A stretch of DNA of 21,141 nt from JBKPRX01 sp046734795 (GCA_046734795.1 JBKPRX010000086.1:1-21141), one strand, 5' to 3'. Shown: positions 5,113 to 12,845, counted from the stretch's first letter. Notes: generated by a model from the letters alone, not told the origin. Numbers and translations are program-made.

Positions 5113-6461
5113 TGTCGCGAAAGCTCGTTCTGATCGTGATCGACGGATTGACGCCGCGGGCGTTCGAGCGCGCGGTCGAAGCAGGCTCTGCGCCGGCTCT
5201 GCGCTACCTCTTCGAGCAAGGCCGCTACGGCACCGCAACGTCGGTGTTCCCGTCGCTGACGCCCGTCTGCCTCACGTCGATCGCGACCGGCGGCGGCCCC
5301 GACGTTCACAGGATTCCGCACCTCGTCTGGTACGACCGGCGGGATCGGCGACTCGTGGAGTACGGCTCGTCCTTCGCGGCGATCAAGGCCGCGGGAATGA
5401 CCCGCTCGATCGTCGATGCGATCTTCACAATGAACCAGCGGCATCTCGCGTCCGATGCGACGACGATCTACGAAGCCGTCGAGGATGCAGGTCTCGCCGC
5501 CGCCGCGATCAACATCACGTGCTACCGAGGACGCACGAAGCACCGTCCAACCGTCCCGGGTCTGACGAAAGCCGCGTACGGCCCGAAGCGGTTCTTCTTC
5601 TACAGCCTGTTCGAGTCGGATCGCACGGGCGCGCCGCTCGCGGTCCGGAACCGAGCAGCCGGCTCCGTCGATGCATACGCAGCGGCGGTCGGCCGCTGGC
5701 TCGTGACGCGTGACGGCTTCGATTTCCTCGCCTACTACCTCTCGGACTTCGACTTCGCCTCGCACGCGTATGGGCCGGACGCAGCGGACGAGGCGCTCGG
5801 GCGCGTCGACGCTGCAGTGTCGACGTTGATGGAGGCCGCCGGCGGTCCAGACGAGTTCCTGGAGCGCTACGCGGTCGTTCTCTGCTCGGATCACGGCCAG
5901 ACGGAGGTGCAGCAGGCGGTTCGGCTAGAGGCCGCACTCGCACGGATGTCCGACGTCGTCGTCACGGCGTCGAACCGGGCCGGGATGGTGTATTGCCTCC
6001 CCTCATGCCGCGTCGAGGTGGCCGAGCTTGCGGCGGCGCTCGACGGCGATCCTGCGGTCGAAGTCTCGTTCCGACGAGACGGCGCCGAGGCGGTCGCGCG
6101 GCGCGACGGCGAAGAGCTTCGGTTCCAGCCGGCTGACGGCGGGTGGGCGACGAGCGGCGACACGCAGATCCTCGACCAGCCCGCTGCGCTCGAGCGCGCG
6201 TGGTCCGCGCTCCAGAATCCGAACGCGGGCGAGTTGCTCGTCTCCGCTGCGCTGGGCTACGAATTCGCCGACCTCGCGGGCCGTCACCACGCAGGAGGCG
6301 GCAGCCATGGCTCGCTGGAGAGCGGCGATTCGCTCGTGCCGATGCTCACCGTCGGGCTCGAGACGTCGCCGACTCGCATCACCGAGATCGCGCCGATCGT
6401 GCTCGAGCACTTCGGCGTCGACGCGCCGCCGTCGATGCGGCAGCTCGTTCATGTCGCTTGA
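5112..6461 (+). CDS. Alkaline-phosphatase-superfamily phosphodiesterase (type I nucleotide pyrophosphatase-like)
   Basis: A 449-residue enzyme of the type I phosphodiesterase/nucleotide pyrophosphatase family, which hydrolyses phosphodiester or pyrophosphate bonds using two metal ions. The metal and nucleophile residues are visible: Asp11 in VIDG, Thr50 in FPSLTP as likely nucleophile, Asp212/Asp214 and His218 in SDFDFASHAYGPD, Asp260-His261 in CSDHGQTEV, and His399 in AGGGSHGS. There is no signal peptide, so it appears cytoplasmic. The true start is the ATG at 5112, whose A is the last base of the preceding TGA. The frame is open further upstream, but that stretch is only the antiphase shadow of the membrane-protein gene. 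It overlaps the next gene (Pcm) by 11 bp. The substrate is unknown. Confidence 0.85.
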   Translation: MSRKLVLIVIDGLTPRAFERAVEAGSAPALRYLFEQGRYGTATSVFPSLTPVCLTSIATGGGPDVHRIPHLVWYDRRDRRLVEYGSSFAAIKAAGMTRSIVDAIFTMNQRHLASDATTIYEAVEDAGLAAAAINITCYRGRTKHRPTVPGLTKAAYGPKRFFFYSLFESDRTGAPLAVRNRAAGSVDAYAAAVGRWLVTRDGFDFLAYYLSDFDFASHAYGPDAADEALGRVDAAVSTLMEAAGGPDEFLERYAVVLCSDHGQTEVQQAVRLEAALARMSDVVVTASNRAGMVYCLPSCRVEVAELAAALDGDPAVEVSFRRDGAEAVARRDGEELRFQPADGGWATSGDTQILDQPAALERAWSALQNPNAGELLVSAALGYEFADLAGRHHAGGGSHGSLESGDSLVPMLTVGLETSPTRITEIAPIVLEHFGVDAPPSMRQLVHVA

Positions 6462-7098
6462 CGCGTACGCGCGCGAACGGCTACGGATGGTTGACGAACA
6501 GCTTCGGGCCCGCGACATCGTCGACGAGCGCGTGCTCGACGCGATGCGCCGCGTCCCGCGCGAGCTGTTCCTGCCGGAAGACCAGCGCAGGTACGCATAC
6601 GAGGACGGCGCCTTGCCGATCGGCGACGGCCAGACGATGTCGCAGCCGTACATGGTCGCGCGGATCTGCCAGGAGCTCGCGCTGCACGGCAGCGAGCGCG
6701 TCTTGGATGTCGGAACCGGGTCGGGCTACCAGGCGGCTGTGCTTGCCGAGCTCTCACACGACGTCGACACGATCGAGCGGATCGCCACACTCGCCGACGC
6801 CGCGCGGGCGGCGCTCGCCGAGGCCGGCTACGCGGACCGTGTCCACGTGCACGTTGGTGACGGAACGCTCGGCGTGCCCGAACGCGCGCCGTTCGACGCG
6901 ATCGCGGTTGCCGCTGCCGCACCGGAGCTGCCGCAGTCGCTGTACGACCAGCTGTCACTCCGCGGCAGGATCGTGCTTCCGGTCGGGACGCTGACGGATC
7001 AGAGCCTCGCCGTCGTCGTGCGGAGCCCGGAGGGTCCGGCTGTCCTTCGGAGCGTCCCGTGCCGCTTCGTTCCGCTGCTCGGCCGCGAGGGCTTCTGA
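6451..7098 (+). CDS. pcm: Protein-L-isoaspartate O-methyltransferase
   Basis: A 215-residue SAM-dependent methyltransferase that repairs isoaspartyl residues formed as proteins age. The family signatures are clear: VPRELFLPED near residues 35-44, the active-site segment ALPIGDGQTMSQPYMVA at 54-70, and the SAM-binding loop VLDVGTGSGYQAAVLAEL at 84-101. A later strand reads FDAIAVAAAAPELP. Length is normal for the bacterial enzyme. The ATG at 6451 lies inside the end of the phosphodiesterase gene (11-bp overlap in another frame), so translation is coupled. The second half matches Pcm more loosely but keeps RIVLPVG. Confidence 0.92.
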   Translation: MSLDAYARERLRMVDEQLRARDIVDERVLDAMRRVPRELFLPEDQRRYAYEDGALPIGDGQTMSQPYMVARICQELALHGSERVLDVGTGSGYQAAVLAELSHDVDTIERIATLADAARAALAEAGYADRVHVHVGDGTLGVPERAPFDAIAVAAAAPELPQSLYDQLSLRGRIVLPVGTLTDQSLAVVVRSPEGPAVLRSVPCRFVPLLGREGF

Positions 7099-7138
7099 GG
7101 GTTTCGCCGCGGCTGCGCCCGGAGAGAACGCGCGAGCA

Positions 7139-7540
7139 ATGAGGGCACTGTCGGCGCGCAAGGCGCTCCAGCTACCAATCCGCGTCCACGGGATCGAGCT
7201 CGGTCGGCCCGTGGACCTGCTCATCGACGTCGACGCGTGGAGGGCGCTCGGCTTCGAGGTTGTCTGCGGCGACGGCGCGCATCGGTTCGTGCCCTACAGC
7301 ACCGTCCGCGCAAACGAGGAGGAGCTTGCACTCGGGTCCGCCCTGCTCTTTTTGGAGCAACTCGACTTCTATCGCGCGCGCACTCGATCGTTCCGAAAGA
7401 TGATCGGATCGGAGCAGGGCGGTGGGGTACTGCGTGACGTGCTCGTTGCCGATGATGGTGAAGTGACGACGCTCGTCCTCGATGACCGCGGAAGCACGCG
7501 ACGCGTGAGACCCTCCGATGCCCCGAAACGTGCCGCCTAG
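7139..7540 (+). CDS. PRC-barrel-like small protein
   Basis: A 133-residue protein with a beta-rich first half (LPIRVHGIELGRPVDLLID, then WRALGFEVVCGDGAHRFVPYSTV) that resembles a PRC-barrel, the small beta barrel found in RimM and in photosynthetic reaction-centre subunit H. A second beta section follows at VLRDVLVADDGEVTTLVLDD. The family call is by pattern only. It begins 40 bp after pcm, with a GGAGAG sequence about 14 nt before the ATG. The C-terminal 20 residues are basic and low in conservation signals. Function unknown. Confidence 0.6.
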   Translation: MRALSARKALQLPIRVHGIELGRPVDLLIDVDAWRALGFEVVCGDGAHRFVPYSTVRANEEELALGSALLFLEQLDFYRARTRSFRKMIGSEQGGGVLRDVLVADDGEVTTLVLDDRGSTRRVRPSDAPKRAA

Positions 7541-7546
7541 CGCTGC

Positions 7547-7552
7547 TAGCCT
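7547..7552 (+). promoter_or_regulatory. Putative leaderless -10 element of the GtrA gene
   Basis: TAGCCT is followed by exactly 7 bp and then GTG (7560). This argues for the GTG start rather than the in-frame ATG at 7518, which overlaps the previous gene. Confidence 0.5.
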
Positions 7553-7559
7553 CGAGCCG

Positions 7560-8009
7560 GTGCGCCCGCCGCACACAACGGCTGTTGTGACCGGCACTCG
7601 CGCCCGGGCGCGCGCTGCGCTGCGCGCGCGCCACAACTGGGTTCAGCTGCTGCGCTTCTGCATCGTCGGTGCGTCGGGCTACGTCGTGAACCTGACGGTG
7701 TACTCGCTCCTCCTCCGCACCGCCGGTCTGCACTACATCGTCGCGGCGACCGGCTCGTTCCTCGTTGCGGCGAGCTGGAACTACGTGCTGAATCGCAACT
7801 GGACGTTCCGCCATCAGCGTGGACACTTCGCCTACCAGGGGCTGCGATTCTTTGCCGTCTCGGCGTCCGTCTACGTGGCGAACCTTCTGCTCCTCGCGGG
7901 ACTGATCGAGCTCGCCGGGTTGGGCAAGATCATCGCCCAGGCGCTTGCGATCATCGTCGTGACGCCGCTGAACTTCCTCGGCAACAAGCTCTGGTCGTTC
8001 CGACGCTGA
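7560..8009 (+). CDS. GtrA-family membrane protein
   Basis: A 149-residue protein with four membrane helices (about 29-51, 57-76, 95-115 and 120-142) and the GtrA pattern: LLRFCIVGASGYVVNL at the first helix, NYVLNRNWTF after the second, and TPLNFLGNKLWSFRR at the end. GtrA proteins move or help move lipid-linked sugars across the cytoplasmic membrane for polysaccharide or glycan modification. Start is ambiguous: ATG at 7518 would add 14 residues and overlap the PRC-barrel gene by 23 bp. I prefer GTG at 7560 because of the -10 hexamer 7 bp upstream. The following GT87-like gene, also a membrane sugar-related protein, is a plausible partner. Confidence 0.87.
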   Translation: MRPPHTTAVVTGTRARARAALRARHNWVQLLRFCIVGASGYVVNLTVYSLLLRTAGLHYIVAATGSFLVAASWNYVLNRNWTFRHQRGHFAYQGLRFFAVSASVYVANLLLLAGLIELAGLGKIIAQALAIIVVTPLNFLGNKLWSFRR

Positions 8010-8040
8010 AACGGCGATAGCCGCTCGCTGACCGCGTCGA

Positions 8041-8046
8041 TAACGT
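8041..8046 (+). promoter_or_regulatory. Putative leaderless -10 element of the GT87-like gene
   Basis: TAACGT ends 7 bp before the ATG at 8054. The in-frame GTG at 8045 would overlap this element, so the ATG is preferred. Confidence 0.4.
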
Positions 8047-8053
8047 GGTCTCG

Positions 8054-9886
8054 ATGCGTCGAGCGTCGTTCGCCCTTGCCGCGCTCGCATTCACGTGCGC
8101 AATCTTCGCGGCGCCTGCCGGGGCCGCGACCACACCTCCGGTCGAGTTTGCGACGACGCCCACGGAGCCGATCTACGACACCGTCGGACATCTGATCCAG
8201 ACGCCGTTCGCTCCGGTACCGACGGCCGCGTCCAACACGACCCGTCTGACGAGCGACGACGCGACGGCGATCCTCGTCGCATACCCGAAGGTGCGCGACT
8301 GGCTCGACCGCTACCAGAAGAAGAACCGGACGACCGAGGCAACCTACGACTCGACGCTGAAGAGCTGGAAGGTCACCGTCCGCAACAACACCGGACACGA
8401 CACCGACGACATCGCGACCGGCCGCGTCGACGACGCCAGCGGCTCCGTGCTCGAGGCATGGACCGGGCCGCAAGTCGCGTGGACGATGGGACGCGGCTAC
8501 GAGGGCGCGTTCGGCGGACGGCTGATCAACACGTGGTGGTTGTGGGTCGGCTTCTGCGCCGTCTTTCTGGTCGGGCTGCTCGACTTCCGCAGGCTCGTCT
8601 CGTGGAGGACGGTGGACCTGCTTGCGTTGCTCGCGTTCTCGATTCCGCTGTGGTACTTCAACCGCGGCGACGTCTTCACGAGCGTGTCGCTCGTGTATCC
8701 GCCGCTCGTCTACCTGCTCGTTCGCGGGCTTTGGATCGGAGTGACCGGACGTGGATCTTCAGGCCGGCCGGTCTGGCCCGCAATCGTCCTTCTTGCTGCG
8801 ACCGTCTTCCTCGCGGGTGCGCGCGTCGGCCTCAACTGGTGGGACGGGAACGTGATCGACGTCGGCTACTCCGGCGTCATCGGCGCGCAGCGCATCTCGA
8901 ACGGGCAATCGCCCTACGGCAACTTCCCGGTCGAGGACGACAACTTGAAGCCCTGCGGGCCGAAGGATTCGGACGGAACGATCCACGAGCGCATTCAGAC
9001 GAACGGGCGGTGCGAACGATCGAATCCGCAAGGCGACACGTACGGGCCGGTCGCGTACGAGGCGTACCTCCCGGGTTACTGGATCGCCGGGTGGAGCGGC
9101 AAGTGGGACCGGTTGCCTGCCGCGCATCTGACGTCGATCTTCTGGGATCTCATCTGCCTCGTCGGAATGTTCCTCGTCGGCAGGCGCTTCGGCGGCTTTT
9201 CGCTCGGCTCGACGCTCGCGTTCGCATGGGTGGCGTATCCGTTCACGCAGTACGCATCGAGCTCGAACACGAACGACATGATCATGCCCGCGTTCCTCAT
9301 CTGGGGGTTCTGGCTCGCGTCCGCTCCAATCGCGCGCGGCATCTTTGCGGCACTCGCCGGCTGGACGAAGTTCGCTGCGCTGATCGTCGCACCGCTCTGG
9401 GCGACATACCCCGATCGCCGGCCGAAGCTTCGCTACGTGATCGCGTTCGCAGCGACGACGCTCGTCGCGTTCTCGGTGGTGTTGCTCGAACCGAGCAAGC
9501 TCCACGCTGCTCGCGTCTTCTGGGATCGAACGCTCGGCTGGCAGATCGGACGCGAGGCGCCGTGGTCTGCTTGGGACTGGCGCCAGTACCACGCACGCGG
9601 GATCCCGAACCTGCACCGTCTCCAGAACGTCCTGCAGGCGCTCCTGATCGCGGGTGCGCTCGTCCTGCCGTTCTGGCCGCGGCGCAAGTCGCCGCTTCAG
9701 CTCGCTGCGTTGACGGCGGCTCTCATCCTCGGGTTCCAGCTCGTGCTCACGTACTGGATCTACCTGTACATCCCGTGGTTCTTCGCGTTCTCCGCGATCG
9801 CAACGCTCGCGCCGCGGGCGCGGACGGAGCCGGCGGCCGAACGCGCGCCCGCGCTGGCACCGGCGCCTTCGACGGCGTCGACCTAG
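8054..9886 (+). CDS. GT87-like polytopic membrane glycosyltransferase with extracytoplasmic N-terminal domain
   Basis: A 610-residue protein. It begins with a signal-peptide-like stretch (1-25, ending APAGA-A), then a soluble region of about 130 residues with a PepSY-like pattern (SDDATAILVAYPKVRDWL, SWKVTVRNNTG, IATGRVDDASGSVLEAW). From about residue 160 onward there are roughly ten membrane helices. The segment NVIDVGYSGVIGAQRISNG followed by PYG, and a long loop with two Cys residues (KPCGPKD and GRCERSN), are like GT87/DUF2029 mannosyltransferases, which use polyprenyl-phosphate sugars on the outer side of the membrane. Acceptor and sugar are unknown. It follows the GtrA gene by 44 bp. 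Its TAG stop is the same CTAG palindrome that ends the convergent phosphodiesterase gene. Confidence 0.72.
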   Translation: MRRASFALAALAFTCAIFAAPAGAATTPPVEFATTPTEPIYDTVGHLIQTPFAPVPTAASNTTRLTSDDATAILVAYPKVRDWLDRYQKKNRTTEATYDSTLKSWKVTVRNNTGHDTDDIATGRVDDASGSVLEAWTGPQVAWTMGRGYEGAFGGRLINTWWLWVGFCAVFLVGLLDFRRLVSWRTVDLLALLAFSIPLWYFNRGDVFTSVSLVYPPLVYLLVRGLWIGVTGRGSSGRPVWPAIVLLAATVFLAGARVGLNWWDGNVIDVGYSGVIGAQRISNGQSPYGNFPVEDDNLKPCGPKDSDGTIHERIQTNGRCERSNPQGDTYGPVAYEAYLPGYWIAGWSGKWDRLPAAHLTSIFWDLICLVGMFLVGRRFGGFSLGSTLAFAWVAYPFTQYASSSNTNDMIMPAFLIWGFWLASAPIARGIFAALAGWTKFAALIVAPLWATYPDRRPKLRYVIAFAATTLVAFSVVLLEPSKLHAARVFWDRTLGWQIGREAPWSAWDWRQYHARGIPNLHRLQNVLQALLIAGALVLPFWPRRKSPLQLAALTAALILGFQLVLTYWIYLYIPWFFAFSAIATLAPRARTEPAAERAPALAPAPSTAST

Positions 9887-10662
9887 CTCACGCCGACGCG
9901 GATCGTCCGGATCGCCGTCGCGCGCCCATCCGAATCGCACTCGACAAGCGCGCCTTCGATGCGCACGTCGCCGTCTGCGGGCTCGAACCGAACGGGCAAC
10001 CCCGTCCGCATCCGCTGGAGCGCTAGCTGCGTCTTGACCCCGATCACCGAGTCGTGCGGCCCGGTCATGCCTGCGTCGCTCAGTGCGGCCGTACCACCGG
10101 CAAGGATGCGCGCGTCGTTTGTCTGCACGTGCGTGTGTGTGCCGATCACTGCCGTGACGCGACCGTCGAGCGCGTGCGCGAGCGCCATTTTCTCGCTCGT
10201 CGCTTCGGCATGGAAGTCCACGACGACGACCCGCGCTCGTTCGCGCGCGTCTTCGACGAGCGCGTCGACGATCTCCCATGGCGCGACCGGCGGGTTGAGG
10301 TACAGCGAGCCGAGGAGGTTGATGACGGCGACGTTCTCGCCGCTCGTAGCCGTTCTCACCGCGAGCCCGTGACCGGGAGCACGGGAGCCGAGGTTCGCGG
10401 GCCGGATGACGGACTCGCTTCCCGCGAGGTACACCGCGATGCCGTCCCGTCGCCACGTGTGGTTGCCGAGGGTCACGACGTCTGCGCCGCAAGCGAGCAG
10501 CACCTCTGCAAGGCGTGGCGTTATTCCGGCGCCGTCGGCGATGTTTTCGCCGTTCACGATGCAGAAGTCGACGCCGAGATCGTCGCGCAGAGCCGACAGC
10601 CGCTGCTCGATCGCTCGCCGGCCGGCCGGCCCGAAGACATCGGCGATGAAGAGGAGCTTCAG
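9883..10662 (-). CDS. YmdB/TIGR00282-type metallophosphoesterase, apparent CTG start
   Basis: A 259-residue enzyme of the YmdB family, whose Bacillus member is a 2',3'- and 3',5'-cyclic nucleotide phosphodiesterase affecting biofilm and motility decisions. The binuclear metal ligands are in place: Asp8 (FIADVFG), NGEN at 37-40, GNH at 66-68, DFHAE at 149-153 and GTHTHVQ at 174-180. Family proteins begin a few residues before the first Asp, here L/M-K-L-L-F-I-A-D. No ATG, GTG or TTG lies in frame near that point, and the codon there is CTG at 10660-10662, overlapping the TGA of the upstream gene as CTGA. I therefore propose a CTG start with coupled translation. Loss of the N-terminus is unlikely, since every metal ligand is intact. 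The enzyme is soluble. Confidence 0.85.
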   Translation of the reverse strand: MKLLFIADVFGPAGRRAIEQRLSALRDDLGVDFCIVNGENIADGAGITPRLAEVLLACGADVVTLGNHTWRRDGIAVYLAGSESVIRPANLGSRAPGHGLAVRTATSGENVAVINLLGSLYLNPPVAPWEIVDALVEDARERARVVVVDFHAEATSEKMALAHALDGRVTAVIGTHTHVQTNDARILAGGTAALSDAGMTGPHDSVIGVKTQLALQRMRTGLPVRFEPADGDVRIEGALVECDSDGRATAIRTIRVGVS

Positions 10663-11438
10663 TTGAGCGTCAGCGTCGCGGCCGGCCGAACCTCGACGGA
10701 CACGTTGTTGCCCGCATCCTGCGTGTAGCGGGCAAGTGCCTGTCGCTCGACGCTCGAGAGATCGACGATGTTTCCGACCTTCGTCACTCCGGCGATCACC
10801 GTTTCGCCGAGACGGATCGCTCGATCGGGCCGCACGTGCGTGAGCGAGACGACGACCGAAGGATTCACCTGCGGCTGGATGTCCAGGCGTACGCCGTAGT
10901 GGTGACTGTCCCCGTTGAGCACGAACGGCGTCACGCCGACGACGATGCCGTCGACCGGCGCGTACACGTCTGTGCCCGGCAGCGCACCGACGTCGAGTCC
11001 GCCGTTCGGAACGCCTTCGCCGCCGAGCTGGTACCACGGCAGGCCGCTGCCGTTCGCGCCGCCGAAGACTTTGTGGAAGAGGCGTGCCGCGCTGCCTTCG
11101 TTCGCCTGGCGTCCGACGGGCCGCAATGCGATCGCACCGTCGCCGCCGGCGTGGAAGCCGATCGCCGACGGGCGCGCGACCGGTAGCTGAAGTCGGATCG
11201 TCCCGACGACGGCGAGCACGCGCGGTGCAGGGCGGCCCGCCGACACGGCGAGCGTTCGCGGTACGTCGATCGACTGACTCGTGCGGACCGAACCCGAACC
11301 GAACGCAGTCAGGAACACGCTGACGAGGAGCACGATCGCGATGACAGTGAGACCTGCAACACGTCGCGCTCGCCGTACCGCTCGTTCCTGGCGACTTCGC
11401 TCGCGGGACCGGGTGCCGCGGGGACGGGGCGCCGGCAT
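10659..11438 (-). CDS. Membrane-anchored degenerate LytM/M23-domain protein
   Basis: A 259-residue protein with an Arg-rich cytoplasmic N-terminus (1-28), one membrane helix (about 29-47) and an extracytoplasmic part. Residues 144-252 follow the LytM (M23) fold: NGGLD then LPGTDVYAPVDGIVVGV, then SLTHVRP, then IRLGETVIAGVTKVGNI, then NVSVEVRP. Against the active consensus, the first zinc His (H-x-x-x-D) is Asn145 while Asp149 remains. The HLHFEVR motif reads N-V-S-V-E-V-R, losing both His. Only the His of the Y-x-HL position (His201) is kept. It is thus very likely inactive as a peptidase and may act as a regulator, as EnvC/NlpD-type LytM factors do. It has the best promoter in the window and its stop overlaps the YmdB-like gene. 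Confidence 0.78.
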   Translation of the reverse strand: MPAPRPRGTRSRERSRQERAVRRARRVAGLTVIAIVLLVSVFLTAFGSGSVRTSQSIDVPRTLAVSAGRPAPRVLAVVGTIRLQLPVARPSAIGFHAGGDGAIALRPVGRQANEGSAARLFHKVFGGANGSGLPWYQLGGEGVPNGGLDVGALPGTDVYAPVDGIVVGVTPFVLNGDSHHYGVRLDIQPQVNPSVVVSLTHVRPDRAIRLGETVIAGVTKVGNIVDLSSVERQALARYTQDAGNNVSVEVRPAATLTLN

Positions 11439-11445
11439 GCGCGGG

Positions 11446-11474
11446 ACCGTAGCGAAGCGGCTGTTGCCTGGCAA
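11446..11474 (-). promoter_or_regulatory. Promoter of the LytM-like/YmdB-like operon
   Basis: On the minus strand TTGCCA (11469-11474) is followed by a 17-bp spacer and TACGGT (11446-11451), which ends 7 bp before the ATG at 11438. This is a well-formed housekeeping-type -35/-10 pair with a predicted leaderless transcript. Confidence 0.6.
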
Positions 11475-11635
11475 CCGAGGCGAGCTCCAACTTTGTGACA
11501 CTTGAAACCCGCTTACGAACCCCTGTTCCTCTCCGAGTTCGTGACGCTCGAGCGCTAGAGCGCCGTCCTCCCACTCGTGCCAGGCCGGCTCCGGCCACTG
11601 CCAATCCGGCGGCCGAAGCCGTATGACGAGGCCGC

Positions 11636-11641
11636 TAGCAT
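11636..11641 (+). promoter_or_regulatory. Putative leaderless -10 element of the AI-2E permease gene
   Basis: TAGCAT is followed by exactly 7 bp and then ATG (11649). It favours this start over upstream in-frame codons. Confidence 0.5.
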
Positions 11642-11648
11642 CGAATGC

Positions 11649-12845
11649 ATGTCGGCTCCGGCGCCGCGTATCGAGATTCCGCGCTGGATCCAGCTCGTCG
11701 GCCTCCCGATCCTGCTCTTGCTCGTGTGGGTGGTCGCCGGCGCGGTGCGTCACGCGATCTTCCTCTTCCTCGTCGCAGGCTTGATCGCGCTCCTTCTGAA
11801 CCCGCTCGTACGCGCACTCGGCCGCTTCTGGGTCCCCCGCGGCTTCGCGATCGCGATCGTGTATCTCGCATTCGCGGCTGCGGTCGCAGTAGCCATACTC
11901 GCGCTCGCAACGGTCGTGGTAAAGCAGACGCGCTCCGCCACGCACCGGGTCGACGACTACTTTACGGTCGAGTCCGGACAGCCTCCGCGCACGGGCGCGC
12001 AGCTGGATCTCGACCGGTTGCAGCACTGGCTGAACGCGCACCACTTGCAGCGGATCAAGGTCGAAAAGCAAGGCAATGAGTTCCTGGCGAATGTCGGCTC
12101 GCGCGACATCGAGACGTACACGTCGAAGGTCCTGAACTGGGCTGAAGGTGCAGGCCTTGCTGCGGTCGAGCTGCTCTTCAGCGGCGTGCTCGTCGTCGTC
12201 GTCTCGATCTACATGCTGCTCGACATGCCGCGCCTCGCGCAGAGTGTCGAGAAACGATTTCCTGCGCATCCGGGCTCCGAGCCGCTGCTCGTGCGCATCG
12301 AGCACGCGCTCGCGAGCTACGTGCGCGGCCAGCTCCTCGTCTCGCTGATCATCGGCACGACCGCCGGCCTCGGCTTGTGGGTGCTCGGAGTGACGGGGGC
12401 GGTCGAGAACGCAGACCACTACGCGCTCCTCTTCGGCGCTTGGGTCGCAGTCGCGGAGCTGATTCCGTACGTCGGGCCGTGGCTCGGTGCTGTGCCGCCG
12501 GTCCTGTACGCGCTCGTCGTCGATCCGATCTCCGCGCTCTGGGTTGCGCTGCTCTTCCTCGGCATCCACCAGATCGAGGGACACATCGTGGTTCCGAAGC
12601 TGATGGGGAACGCGCTTCGACTGCATCCGCTGCTCGTGATCTTCGGGTTGCTCGCCGGCGGAGAGGTCTACGGACTCCCAGGCGTGCTCGTTGCACTGCC
12701 GTTGCTCGCGGCCGCGCGCACGACGTGGGACTTCTTTGCCGAGCGCGTCGAGCTCGAGTCGTGGGACGATGGCGCGACCACGGTCCCCGTCGAAGTCGAC
12801 GTCGACGTGCCCGAGCCGCGTCCCACTGCGTCAGTGCGTTCTTGA
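11649..12845 (+). CDS. AI-2E family transporter (UPF0118-type permease)
   Basis: A 398-residue membrane protein of the AI-2E transporter family. Two N-terminal helix pairs (about 13-52 and 65-92) are followed by a soluble stretch (about 93-170) and then five or so helices. The conserved C-terminal pattern is clear: EGHIVVPKLMGNALRLHPL, then GGEVYGLPGVLVALPLLA. Family members include TqsA, implicated in autoinducer-2 export, and several Na+/H+ antiporters, so the substrate cannot be inferred. The acidic tail (VEVDVDVPEPRP) is not conserved in the family. Its TGA overlaps the TTG start of the ABC ATPase gene, so the three genes 11649-14826 form one unit. Confidence 0.9.
   Translation: MSAPAPRIEIPRWIQLVGLPILLLLVWVVAGAVRHAIFLFLVAGLIALLLNPLVRALGRFWVPRGFAIAIVYLAFAAAVAVAILALATVVVKQTRSATHRVDDYFTVESGQPPRTGAQLDLDRLQHWLNAHHLQRIKVEKQGNEFLANVGSRDIETYTSKVLNWAEGAGLAAVELLFSGVLVVVVSIYMLLDMPRLAQSVEKRFPAHPGSEPLLVRIEHALASYVRGQLLVSLIIGTTAGLGLWVLGVTGAVENADHYALLFGAWVAVAELIPYVGPWLGAVPPVLYALVVDPISALWVALLFLGIHQIEGHIVVPKLMGNALRLHPLLVIFGLLAGGEVYGLPGVLVALPLLAAARTTWDFFAERVELESWDDGATTVPVEVDVDVPEPRPTASVRS

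Larger units (their letters stand above)
11439..11648. other. Divergent intergenic region, longest gap in the window
   Basis: These 210 bp separate the LytM-like gene from the AI-2E permease gene. They hold the LytM-like promoter, the TAGCAT element of the permease and a small GC-rich hairpin (GGCCG-GCTC-CGGCC at 11583-11596) with no T run. The minus strand is open throughout, and its distal half reads as a Trp-rich peptide (WQWPEPAWHEWE), but there is no ordinary start codon to support a gene. Confidence 0.5.

Noticed and set aside
8759..10492. 577-residue minus-strand ORF
   Set aside because: Arg/Glu-rich composition typical of an antisense frame. It overlaps the GT87-like gene and the YmdB-like gene, both with clear family motifs.
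11583..11596. GGCCG-GCTC-CGGCC hairpin as an intrinsic terminator
   Set aside because: Only 5 bp of stem, no following T run, and it lies between divergent genes where no terminator is needed.
10663..11604. Upstream extension of the phosphodiesterase reading frame
   Set aside because: It runs out of frame through the LytM-like gene and shows no domain, while the YmdB fold begins at the CTG.
11439..12626. Extension of the LytM-like frame to a 655-residue protein
   Set aside because: Most of it is antisense to the AI-2E permease, which has clear membrane helices and family motifs. The ATG at 11438 has a good promoter.
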